DNA of 20,291 nt from a virus: positions 1 through 20,291 of IMG/VR virus record IMGVR_UViG_3300043099_000912; one strand, written 5' to 3'. The notes under the pieces are model-generated. The model saw nothing but the letters and a program-made list of their open reading frames with translations. It made no database searches and was not told the DNA's origin. The position numbers and the translations under genes were made by a program. The first letter of the stretch is position 1. Each line of letters starts with the position of its first letter. Positions 12,875 to 20,291 of the stretch are shown here, piece by piece.

Positions 12875-15800
12875 TCGGTAGATATTTTGTTTTAAACAAA
12901 TCCATAGCACTTTTTCCCTTGAATAATCCGAAATAAAAATGATTAGGTGCTCCAATCATAAATTTGCTTTTCATAGAATTCCAAACGTTCGGGTCATAAT
13001 TTCCAGATGAGTCCACATTGAAAATGTATCCCCTCTGATAGATATCTAATGATGTATTTGATGGTACAAAGTAATTAGGTGTCGTTAGATTTCTGCGGTT
13101 TAAATTTTGATAAGCGGAAGTGATAATGTCTAAACTATCAGTTGCCCAATTGTTTGTTTCACTTCCGAATATTGTGAATATATTTGAAGGTTGATTCAAT
13201 TGCCATTGGTAAAAAGGAACCTTTTGAGATTTTATACCGTATGGATATGTAATCGGAGGAACAAAAGGATTGGGTCTGAAATTTATGATTCCAGGGGATA
13301 CAAAATCTTTTGTTTGTAAATCAAACGTTGTAGATGAAAAAAATATTCCCATCAGTGCGTTATCTGCGGTTGTACCGTAAATAACAACGGGGTTTGTATT
13401 TACAGGACCAGTACTATCATAAAATTCAGGGGTAAATGGTACCACTCCAATTTCAGAATTTATTGACATCATTTGTGCCAAATCCGCATCAATTCTATTT
13501 TTTTGTGGAATTCCTTGGTTTCTACTGAATAAAACGTTTAGAGAATCATTGTTCGTTATCCTTGTCAAAAAAGTCGAATTGGCAATTCTAGAGATTACAA
13601 ATAAATTAACAATATTGGATGTATCTTGATAACTTGTAGGATTCAAGTTGTTCATCACATAAGCCGCTGTTGAGGGTGTAAACGTTATTTCATCATAAAA
13701 AGAATCTTTCATACCCAAATTTATAATCGTAGTAGGAAAAAGAAGATTTCTTTTGTTCATAGGGAATGCTTCCCCTAATGTGGACCTACCGATAAATGAA
13801 CCAGTAGTTGGTGAACCTAACCAAGGACTACTTCTATAATAAAAATTATTTGTAGAAGTATCGAAATATATCAATTTTCTTGGATATCGTAATTCTTTAA
13901 CTTTGTTGTCTCTTCCCCACCTTTTTGTTATTTGTATGGGGAATGTGAAAAGACTTCCATTCACCCAATTGTTTGTGAAAGATTGTGCTAAAACACCTCT
14001 ACACAATCCAAAGAAAAATCTATACCTATAACCCCATTCGTTGAAGTTTCTTATATCTTTACCTAAATCCTTCAGGGGTTTTCTCATGAAAACATAACAT
14101 CCATTTTCAACATCGTCTTTGGTTGCACAATTTCTGTTCACCCCAAAACTTGTATTATACTTTTCGTAACATCTGAGTGATACCGCGTTTTCACAGTTAA
14201 ATGAATCTAAAACATTAGTCCACGCTAATTGTCCTTCGATGTCAGGAGGCACAATATCCGCACCCGAGCTAAAACTTACTGTTGATATACCTTGGTCGGT
14301 AGTATTTATTATGTACGTACTAAAATTCAAGTTTTGTTGAAGTAGTGCCGGATTGTTGTTAAAACTTGAGCCGTCTAAACCATCTGAGGAGGGTAGTCTA
14401 TCAGTTCTCATCACGTTAATGTTACCGTTACTAATATTCAAAGGGTTTGTAATCAAACTTGGAAGTAATACCTTCGTGTAGTAAGAAGTAATAACCTCAC
14501 TAGGTTTATTACCACCCTGAAGATAATAATATGCCGCCCCTGATAAATCTTCATATTGTTCATATTTTTTTACTTTTACTCTTTCAGTGTTCGATGTTGT
14601 GAAAAAGTCATTGAACCAAGTAGAACAAATCCCTTGGTATTGTCCATTTATATTCTGAAGTAACATCCTCGGACCTGGGTTCTGAGCATCCAATTGTCCA
14701 TAATATCCTACCGTTGATGTAGTGAATGCTGAAAAATCGTTGCCAGGTTTGAAAAAGTGAGAGGAATAAAAAATATTATTCTGATTATTATGTTTTTGTA
14801 CAGAAGTCGTTGTATCCGTATTTTTTTGTATTGGAATATTCAATCTGGTTGATGCGGTTATAACAAAATCATTCTCATTGGGATATCCCAATAGTTTTCC
14901 TATACCGTATTTGTTTGTATAGTTTGGTGAATAGGGGTCAACCCCTCTTTGTAATATTAGAATAAATTGTTTATCAAAATCAACAAAAGTTGTAGATACT
15001 GGGTAGGTCGATACACTTGTAGAACCCCAACTTCCGCCAGTTCGTCTATTCCAAATGATGTCTGTATCAGAACTGAATATTGTTGGTAGAAGTCCGTTCG
15101 TTGTGTTCGGACCCCAAATTTGAACAGCATCACTCACTGTTATTGCAGTTATTACTTGGTAATATTCTAAGTCTGCAGGAAATTTATAATTTGTAATTGT
15201 TGAACCTGTGCTTAGTATATAATTTACAGGTGAAGAATTAGTGGTTTGTGAAATTGCATATTCTACAGGATATTGGGAAACTCCAGGATTTATGGAAGTT
15301 CCAGAAATTCCATTAGGAAAACCAAAGGCGACCGTAGACCCTGTAGTAGTGAAATTTACATCCTGAGTGAGCGCAATGTCAATGAACGTCAAAAGTGAAC
15401 CACTGTCAAAGGTTGTTTGACTTACAACCGTAATGGTGTTGTCAAAATGTTGTAGTGCTGAATTTGATGGAAAATCAAAACTTACACTTATCTTATTCAG
15501 ACCATCGAAGAATTTTTTTCGGGTATTAAAAACATTTATTCTCTCACCAAATGGTAGGTCAGGAGAATAGGAAAAGAATTTGTCATTACCATCAATCAAA
15601 GTTACTTCTTCGGGGAAAGTTGTTTTATACCTATCACTAGCCTCATCTCCACCTACCGTACCCATAGCTTGAGAGAAAGACTGCGCAACAATTTGTTGGT
15701 CCTCATTCGAATAAATCGACGCTAAGGACTGAAGTATTTTTTCATAATAATAATAACTTGCTGAGAATTGAGTTAAAAGCGAACTTTTATCTCCTCCAAT

Positions 15801-17702
15801 ATCAGAATCTGAAAAAGATTCTCCACAAGAACATGTTTGACAATCTGGATAGGTAAGTATTGGTAAGTAAAAACGATTGAAGCTTCTCCTCTTCAAGTTA
15901 TTCAGAAGTATGTTGAGAAGTATGGCCGAACCCAAAATTTTTCCTCCGAGTATAATAAATTTAGTAGCCTTTTGTATTACAATAAAAGAACCTCCCGTAA
16001 AAAACTGAGTTCCTGCAAATAGTAATTCTATGAGACCAATTGCAATCAGAGCGCCACCCAAAGTATAAAGGACAGTCAAAACAGTATTTTTAAAATCCAC
16101 CATGAAATTCCAAAGCGCTGCAATCAAATGATATGCAATCAAAAGAGGTATTGAAATTATTTGAAGAACTTGTAGTAGTATGCTATAAATAAAAAACAAA
16201 AAGTCGAAATTTCTAAATCCCTCATTTACTGGAAATTTATTCACAGTTTCTTCACACGAATTATTATCAATTTCCTTAACTCCTATAAATTTACCCCTAG
16301 CACCATCTTTATATTGGTCTATAAGTGCAGATACAGTATAAACTCGATTGTATTCAAATTCATAGAAAGTATCTTCACAATTTATTATTTGGTCCAATTT
16401 ATCCACCGCCTGTTGTCCTTGTAAACCGTTTGTATAACCACTCCAATCCAAACCAAAATAATATGAACTATTTAACTGCGGATTTGCAATTCCACTCAGA
16501 TTAGGGTCTTGTATATTATTTGGCCAACCGAACTCACGAACGTTTGGTATCAAATAATATGCTCTACGGTACTGTTCAGAAGCATTTGAAGATTGTTGCC
16601 ATTTAATTTTGAACCTATATTTCGATTTAGTTGGGATTCCAATAGTTGGGTCGTATGAAATTATTCTTTCTCCAAACTCATTTGTAACAAGGTACTCCAA
16701 ATTCATCGGGAGCTCGATGAGCCAAGCACCGTTATCATCAATCACATTACCATTCTTTTCGATATCGTATCTTTCTAAAAATGGATTTCCACTCAAATCA
16801 ACTTGGAGTGTTTGTCTTATTGCTATTATTTGTCCTGGTCCTGCTTCCAATTGACACAGGTTTCCAAAATCATCTTTCGGTCTTGAGTTTCTTTTTATTG
16901 CATATTGTTCAGAAGTAGAAAATATTGACCCCATGAAAACCGCGGTGGGTTGTATATCAACATTTGCTTCATTTCTTAAATCAAAATCAACTCTGTTTAT
17001 TGCGATTTGACAAACTGCGGGTTCACCCCATAATGGAGAGACTTCAACGACCTTAGTTAAATTTATTATTTGTGGTAATGAATTCAAATCAGCTGAGGTT
17101 CTAAATCTATTCCCCGCCACTTGAGCTTCTGTTGCCAAGCCCATTCTTATTAGGTCTTGTGGGGTAAGAGAAAATTCACCGATGTCTGATAAATCAACAT
17201 CCATTACTATTGTTTGCTCACCAAGAGGAACACCCATAATCATGTAGTCCCCGCTGTCATTTGTCTTGGCAGTGAGTTTGTAATATTTGTCAAAAATTTC
17301 GACTGCGGTCTGTCCCGTAAGCACATCCAATCTGGATGGTAAAGTACCTGTCGCGGCGTGTCCTGTGTATGACGGCTCATAGGGTAGAAGATTATATCTA
17401 TACCCATCTTCGTTCCTATCACTAGGTGAATTATAAGGGTATATTGAAGATATAATAGGATTAGATTGGTCAAACTGCTCTATGGGTATAAAAACCGCAA
17501 CCCTTGCATATGGAATACCTAATCCATTATTCGCGGTGACCCTACCGACTACAACACCATAGTCTGCACACAACCTCGAATAAACATCTTGTTGTTGGAG
17601 TTTGAGAGAAAGAATCTCTAAGAACTCAAACTCTTGTGTGAGTTCTACGTTTATTGTTTTAGTAATACCAAGTTCGGTCCTTATACGATAAGATTGACCC
17701 AT
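12867..17702 (-). CDS. Giant baseplate-region protein with carboxypeptidase-regulatory-like domain and hydrophobic block
   Basis: A 1611-residue protein. I use ATG 17702 (MGQSYRIRTE) rather than the TTG one codon earlier. Residues ~48-172 look like a carboxypeptidase-regulatory-like beta-sandwich: GRVTANNGLGIPYARVAVF, then after an insertion TNDSGDYMIMGVPLGEQTI. Residues ~498-602 are a nearly continuous hydrophobic stretch with several helix-length segments (FLFFIYSILLQVLQIISIPL; ALIAIGLIELLF; FIILGGKILGSAILLNILL) ending in basic LKRR. A Cys cluster, DCQTCSCG (Cys621, 624, 626), follows. The remaining ~1000 residues are soluble, Asn/Ser/Thr-rich and probably beta, ending with HFYFGLFKGKSAMDLF. 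Position after gp25 and gp6 is where T4 has gene 7 (about 1030 aa), so a gp7-like wedge role is possible. I see no direct motif match, and the hydrophobic block is unexpected there. Confidence 0.75.
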   Translation of the reverse strand: MGQSYRIRTELGITKTINVELTQEFEFLEILSLKLQQQDVYSRLCADYGVVVGRVTANNGLGIPYARVAVFIPIEQFDQSNPIISSIYPYNSPSDRNEDGYRYNLLPYEPSYTGHAATGTLPSRLDVLTGQTAVEIFDKYYKLTAKTNDSGDYMIMGVPLGEQTIVMDVDLSDIGEFSLTPQDLIRMGLATEAQVAGNRFRTSADLNSLPQIINLTKVVEVSPLWGEPAVCQIAINRVDFDLRNEANVDIQPTAVFMGSIFSTSEQYAIKRNSRPKDDFGNLCQLEAGPGQIIAIRQTLQVDLSGNPFLERYDIEKNGNVIDDNGAWLIELPMNLEYLVTNEFGERIISYDPTIGIPTKSKYRFKIKWQQSSNASEQYRRAYYLIPNVREFGWPNNIQDPNLSGIANPQLNSSYYFGLDWSGYTNGLQGQQAVDKLDQIINCEDTFYEFEYNRVYTVSALIDQYKDGARGKFIGVKEIDNNSCEETVNKFPVNEGFRNFDFLFFIYSILLQVLQIISIPLLIAYHLIAALWNFMVDFKNTVLTVLYTLGGALIAIGLIELLFAGTQFFTGGSFIVIQKATKFIILGGKILGSAILLNILLNNLKRRSFNRFYLPILTYPDCQTCSCGESFSDSDIGGDKSSLLTQFSASYYYYEKILQSLASIYSNEDQQIVAQSFSQAMGTVGGDEASDRYKTTFPEEVTLIDGNDKFFSYSPDLPFGERINVFNTRKKFFDGLNKISVSFDFPSNSALQHFDNTITVVSQTTFDSGSLLTFIDIALTQDVNFTTTGSTVAFGFPNGISGTSINPGVSQYPVEYAISQTTNSSPVNYILSTGSTITNYKFPADLEYYQVITAITVSDAVQIWGPNTTNGLLPTIFSSDTDIIWNRRTGGSWGSTSVSTYPVSTTFVDFDKQFILILQRGVDPYSPNYTNKYGIGKLLGYPNENDFVITASTRLNIPIQKNTDTTTSVQKHNNQNNIFYSSHFFKPGNDFSAFTTSTVGYYGQLDAQNPGPRMLLQNINGQYQGICSTWFNDFFTTSNTERVKVKKYEQYEDLSGAAYYYLQGGNKPSEVITSYYTKVLLPSLITNPLNISNGNINVMRTDRLPSSDGLDGSSFNNNPALLQQNLNFSTYIINTTDQGISTVSFSSGADIVPPDIEGQLAWTNVLDSFNCENAVSLRCYEKYNTSFGVNRNCATKDDVENGCYVFMRKPLKDLGKDIRNFNEWGYRYRFFFGLCRGVLAQSFTNNWVNGSLFTFPIQITKRWGRDNKVKELRYPRKLIYFDTSTNNFYYRSSPWLGSPTTGSFIGRSTLGEAFPMNKRNLLFPTTIINLGMKDSFYDEITFTPSTAAYVMNNLNPTSYQDTSNIVNLFVISRIANSTFLTRITNNDSLNVLFSRNQGIPQKNRIDADLAQMMSINSEIGVVPFTPEFYDSTGPVNTNPVVIYGTTADNALMGIFFSSTTFDLQTKDFVSPGIINFRPNPFVPPITYPYGIKSQKVPFYQWQLNQPSNIFTIFGSETNNWATDSLDIITSAYQNLNRRNLTTPNYFVPSNTSLDIYQRGYIFNVDSSGNYDPNVWNSMKSKFMIGAPNHFYFGLFKGKSAMDLFKTKYLPNE
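15897..16208 (-). other. Membrane-like hydrophobic block inside the 1611-residue protein
   Basis: Codons for residues ~498-602 encode roughly four helix-length hydrophobic segments with few charges. They are flanked by FRNFDF before and NNLKRRSFN after. The rest of the protein is soluble. It could be transmembrane or a membrane-inserting segment released on infection; a buried hydrophobic helix bundle is the other reading. Confidence 0.65.
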
Positions 17703-17716
17703 CAAATACTTTTATG

Positions 17717-17729
17717 ATAAATAGTTATT
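17717..17729 (-). promoter_or_regulatory. AATAACTATTTAT motif before the 1611-residue protein gene
   Basis: The coding strand reads AATAACTATTTAT, ending 14 bases before the ATG at 17702, in an 88-base gap. The 13 bases are identical to those at 9302-9314 before the 302-residue gene, and spacing to the start codon is nearly the same (14 and 15 bases). Candidate promoter or start-region element. Confidence 0.4.
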
Positions 17730-17790
17730 GTGGTATTTTTAAAAAAACACACAATCTAATTATACATCATCTTGACTCAAAATAAACTTG

Positions 17791-19629
17791 TTAGGAGAAT
17801 GTAATTGTTTGGAAATTCTTTACTGATACCCTGATATCCTTGTTTGGGAATCTAATCTGATAAACTTGGTTGGGTTGTGCAAAAATAGTATCATCAACAG
17901 GTTCAATTTGTCTTGTCTCAGGGTCAGAATATCTCATAGACGTTTCTGCTGAGGAATATTGTCCCCCAACTTCGTTGAAAATATCTAATCCTGCAACAGT
18001 CAAAACACCATTAGTATTTTGTATTTGACTTCTCAATTCCGACAAATATACATTTTGACCGAGTTGTCTTATCTGAGGATTGAAGTATGTAGAAACTTTA
18101 TCAATAACCGAAGATATTACCTGTCCTGAATTCTGTGCTGAGTCTAAAACAATTGATATATCTACACTCAAATCAATTACCTCAGCACTGAAAATTGATA
18201 TGTAATCATTCATCATCCTATAGTTTGATAAATAATTTGCGATGTTTTGTTTCAGGGTGTTCGAAACTATGTTTGTTAGTTTTCCCTGAGTGTCATAAGA
18301 CAAAATTTGAATGAGTATTTTATTATCGTTTTCTGTAATTGAAACCTTTGCTGGTGCTCCGAATTGGGAAGGCATATTTCTGATTATCGATTCATAATCC
18401 TGAACGGTCACAGCTCTTTTCTGAGCTGAGAAATTGAATGACACATAATTACGGATTTCATCCACATTAGGCATGTTAGCTCCTCCAATAGCCGCTGTTA
18501 CGTTTGTACATCTCAGAGAGTTTACTACAGCAGTATTGATTGTTTCAGACGGACCGTTTACAAAAAATGAAACAGTGCCCACTTGGTTGATTACATTTGT
18601 ACCAAGATTGGTATTCAACCCACCGCCAACTCTGTATTGAATGAACAATGTTGAATTAGGCTTCAATGCGGCACCTAAGGATATATTGTTTGAATATTTT
18701 TGAATATTCAACGTGGTGCCTAATGTAGTAAATTGGTCCAGTGCATCTTGTGCCGTATTAGTACCACCACCAAATGTCAACTTCTTAAAACCTTCAGAAG
18801 TATACTCACTCATAAATCTATTTTGAGTTTGTATATATCTTCCAACTTTTATTCCTGGTTGGTCTGAGACTTTGGTTGGGTCCTCTACAAACACTCTATC
18901 TTCAGCAAGAGCATCAACCTCGTACCATCTATTAGCTGCGCCAAGAAATTCGGCTGTTGTTGGAATGTTAGTGTATTGTGTTCCATCTTTAAGAAGCACG
19001 CTTGTTATACCTAAAACATTTTTTTCAGGTAAAAACAATTCAAAGAATGGCTTAACATCACTTGGTGTAATTACCCTTTTGAATACTTTGGTAATACCGT
19101 TTACAACTATTTCTCTTTTAGTAATAGTATAGTTTATGAGAATTCCATTCGTATTGAAATTTGGTATTTTGACTCTATTAGGGAAACCTTGAGAATTATA
19201 AGGTGATGAAAAATCTATGTCCTCTACATTCTCAAAGACTAATCCCGAACCTATGATTTGTGACCCTCTTACCAATGTGCCTAAGTATCTTTCATCTTCT
19301 TTGTCTCCAAATGCTGGAACTGTTATCGAAAAATCAACCAATGAGACTGAAGGTCTCATACCTGGAATTTTCAAACCGTAGGTTCTAGCTATATTGTATA
19401 TTGAAGTTTTTTGTTGAGCATATTGTAAAACAGTCTCTTGAATACTCCTATCAATATGATAATGTAAGTTATCTGCTACCGCAGCATTCAAGTCCAAAAA
19501 AACAGAAAATACTGATGCGTCGTTGAAATCTTGAATCAGTTCAGGGTAATAAGTTCTTACATAGTTTTGGAGTTCAACCCTAATTGACGCAAAGTCCCTT
19601 GACGTATATGATATTTGACGGTTAGCCAT
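17791..19629 (-). CDS. Baseplate wedge protein, gp6 / baseplate J-like
   Basis: A 612-residue protein with start ATG 19629, five bases after the gp25-like stop. In T4, gp6 (660 aa) forms the ring that joins wedges around the baseplate and changes shape on contraction; P2 gpJ is the equivalent. Visible support: the N-terminus YTSRDFASIRVELQNYV with LDLNAAVADNLHYHIDRSI (about residues 47-64), typical of gp6-like N-termini; and residues ~375-450 with GGANMPNVDEIR, AQKRAVTVQDYESI and PSQFGAPAKV, the usual J-family order (GG..P..DEIR, QxRAVTxxDYE, FG..KV). Length is close to the T4 protein. Together with the adjacent gp25 homologue it defines the locus as a contractile-tail baseplate. Family assignment is firm; exact subunit equivalence is inferred. 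Confidence 0.92.
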   Translation of the reverse strand: MANRQISYTSRDFASIRVELQNYVRTYYPELIQDFNDASVFSVFLDLNAAVADNLHYHIDRSIQETVLQYAQQKTSIYNIARTYGLKIPGMRPSVSLVDFSITVPAFGDKEDERYLGTLVRGSQIIGSGLVFENVEDIDFSSPYNSQGFPNRVKIPNFNTNGILINYTITKREIVVNGITKVFKRVITPSDVKPFFELFLPEKNVLGITSVLLKDGTQYTNIPTTAEFLGAANRWYEVDALAEDRVFVEDPTKVSDQPGIKVGRYIQTQNRFMSEYTSEGFKKLTFGGGTNTAQDALDQFTTLGTTLNIQKYSNNISLGAALKPNSTLFIQYRVGGGLNTNLGTNVINQVGTVSFFVNGPSETINTAVVNSLRCTNVTAAIGGANMPNVDEIRNYVSFNFSAQKRAVTVQDYESIIRNMPSQFGAPAKVSITENDNKILIQILSYDTQGKLTNIVSNTLKQNIANYLSNYRMMNDYISIFSAEVIDLSVDISIVLDSAQNSGQVISSVIDKVSTYFNPQIRQLGQNVYLSELRSQIQNTNGVLTVAGLDIFNEVGGQYSSAETSMRYSDPETRQIEPVDDTIFAQPNQVYQIRFPNKDIRVSVKNFQTITFS

Positions 19630-19634
19630 TATTT

Positions 19635-20111
19635 TTAAATATTGATAATTATAAAATCACTTTCGGCAAATGTTTGAGCATTTGTCGAATAATCTATTTT
19701 TATTTTTGCAGTATATTCTGAAGTACCTTTTCCTGGTAATCTATAAACATCATAAAGTCTGGCAGTTTCATCTGCAGTAATTTGTCCCATTTCCCTATTT
19801 ACTTCCATAGATTCATCCGCTGGTTCAATCGTAATCTGATTTACCAATAAATTAGGCATAAATCTTTGTATTGCATCTCTAATATCTGACTCAATAGCTT
19901 GAAATGTCAAACCATCCAAAGGCTCAAAAACAAATTCATATATTCTTGTTCCAAATTCAGGTAAATAGTAACGCGACCCCTTCCTTGTCAAAATAAGATG
20001 AATTAAATCTGCCCTTATCTGTTGAGACGTATATTCAGTTAATTCAAGAAAGTCTCCTCTAAAAGAATCATTGAATGGGAATTTTATACCATAGGTTGTT
20101 CCGTCTGCCAT
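19635..20111 (-). CDS. Baseplate wedge protein, gp25 / gpW-like
   Basis: A 158-residue protein with start ATG 20111. In T4 (132 aa) gp25 bridges the wedge to the tube/sheath initiation point and has homologues in P2 (W), type VI secretion (TssE) and contractile injection systems. Residues 30-66 show the family signature: QQIRADLIHLILTRKGSRYYLPEFGTRIYEFVFEP, read as helix, LTRxG-R, PEFG, then FEP. The C-terminal extension (residues ~95-158) is longer than in T4. It is followed five bases later by the gp6-like gene, the usual 25-6 functional pairing. A TATTTAT motif lies five bases before the start. No Shine-Dalgarno sequence is visible. Confidence 0.95.
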   Translation of the reverse strand: MADGTTYGIKFPFNDSFRGDFLELTEYTSQQIRADLIHLILTRKGSRYYLPEFGTRIYEFVFEPLDGLTFQAIESDIRDAIQRFMPNLLVNQITIEPADESMEVNREMGQITADETARLYDVYRLPGKGTSEYTAKIKIDYSTNAQTFAESDFIIINI

Positions 20112-20116
20112 ATCCC

Positions 20117-20123
20117 ATAAATA
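20117..20123 (-). promoter_or_regulatory. TATTTAT motif before the gp25-like gene
   Basis: The coding strand reads GTATATTTATGGG, ending five bases before the ATG at 20111, in the 20-base gap after the DUF5522-like stop. This is the first gene of the baseplate run in the window. Confidence 0.3.
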
Positions 20124-20131
20124 TACTTTGA

Positions 20132-20291
20132 TTATTTTTTTACTAAAGTATTACCTTTTTGTCCTTTTGGAAAATACGGACAGTACCTACATCCCGAACC
20201 ACAACAATATCCTCTTCTGATATGGTACTCTTCTTTCATAACTTTCATACCATTTTCCACATAAAAATCAGAAGGGAGAAGTTTTAGCTTC
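20132..20291 (-). CDS. DUF5522-like small Cys-rich protein (5' end outside window)
   Basis: The minus-strand frame is open from the right edge to TAA 20134-20132 and encodes the last 52 residues. It reads KLKLLPSDFYVENGMKVMK, then EEYHIRRGYCCGSGCRYCPY and a basic tail. The arrangement DFY-EN-G, YH-RRGYCCG-GCR-CPY matches DUF5522, a small family of unknown function that I associate mainly with Bacteroidota chromosomes. Four cysteines (CC, C, C) are placed as for a metal site; that role is inferred. Family members are usually 50-70 residues, so only a few N-terminal residues are likely missing. It sits 20 bases upstream of the gp25-like gene in the same orientation. Whether it is a phage gene or marks host sequence beside a prophage cannot be decided from this window, though the tight spacing favours the former. 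Confidence 0.75.
   Translation of the reverse strand, partial: KLKLLPSDFYVENGMKVMKEEYHIRRGYCCGSGCRYCPYFPKGQKGNTLVKK

Noticed and set aside
12875-12955. Upstream extension of the 556-residue protein to a start at 12955
   Set aside because: It would lie wholly inside the 3' end of the preceding gene. The internal ATG at 12874 gives an 8-base overlap like other junctions and a typical N-terminus.
17729-17753. Possible terminator hairpin (tgtggtattttt ... aaaaaaacacaca) in the 88-base gap after the gp6-like gene
   Set aside because: The stem is imperfect and mostly A-T, with no clear T-run. It is not distinguishable from AT-rich background.

Overview
This window reads as part of the late structural region of a contractile-tailed (T4-like) bacteriophage, most likely infecting a Bacteroidota host. 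It could be a phage contig or a prophage. The sequence is AT-rich, almost entirely coding, and every recognisable gene lies on the minus strand, so the operon is transcribed from right to left. The tail assignment rests on two clear family matches: a gp25/W-like baseplate wedge protein (19635-20111) and, five bases after it, a gp6/baseplate-J-like wedge protein (17791-19629). The host assignment is inferred from seven SprB-type adhesin repeats in one tail protein, from a DUF5522-type gene (a family I associate with Bacteroidota), and from the lack of obvious Shine-Dalgarno sequences at the starts examined. A non-phage contractile injection system cannot be excluded, but the adhesin set at the end of the operon favours a phage.

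Layout in transcription order. (1) At the right edge is the end of a small Cys-rich DUF5522-like gene (20132-20291). (2) The baseplate wedge core follows: gp25-like, gp6-like, then a 1611-residue protein with an N-terminal carboxypeptidase-regulatory-like fold and an unexpected block of about 100 hydrophobic residues. (3) A tightly packed run follows: a 556-residue protein, a 266-residue protein, a PKD-domain protein, a 302-residue protein, and a 989-residue protein with a P2 gpI-like segment. (4) The distal adhesion set comes last: a SprB-repeat protein (712 aa), a small Cys-rich protein (112 aa), a protein with a Pro/Thr-rich linker (290 aa), and a fibre of at least 198 uninterrupted Gly-X-Y triplets that runs off the left edge.

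The genes probably build one assembly. The gp25/gp6 wedge makes the baseplate, the middle proteins form its periphery, and the last four display host-binding modules. Several boundaries overlap (TAATG, TAGTG, 8-base and 14-base overlaps), suggesting coupled translation. All five genes preceded by a gap of more than 20 bases carry a coding-strand TATTTAT motif just before the start codon. It is a candidate late promoter or start-region element, but it also occurs inside genes.

Most interesting points: SprB-type repeats, known from host gliding adhesins, in a phage tail operon; a C-terminal module shared by the adjacent 989- and 712-residue proteins; a proline-free collagen-like fibre with nested 36/72/180-base DNA repeats that look recently expanded; a membrane-like block inside a baseplate-position protein; and the DUF5522-like gene. 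No RNA genes, CRISPR arrays or insertion sequences were seen. No intergenic gap exceeds 90 bases.
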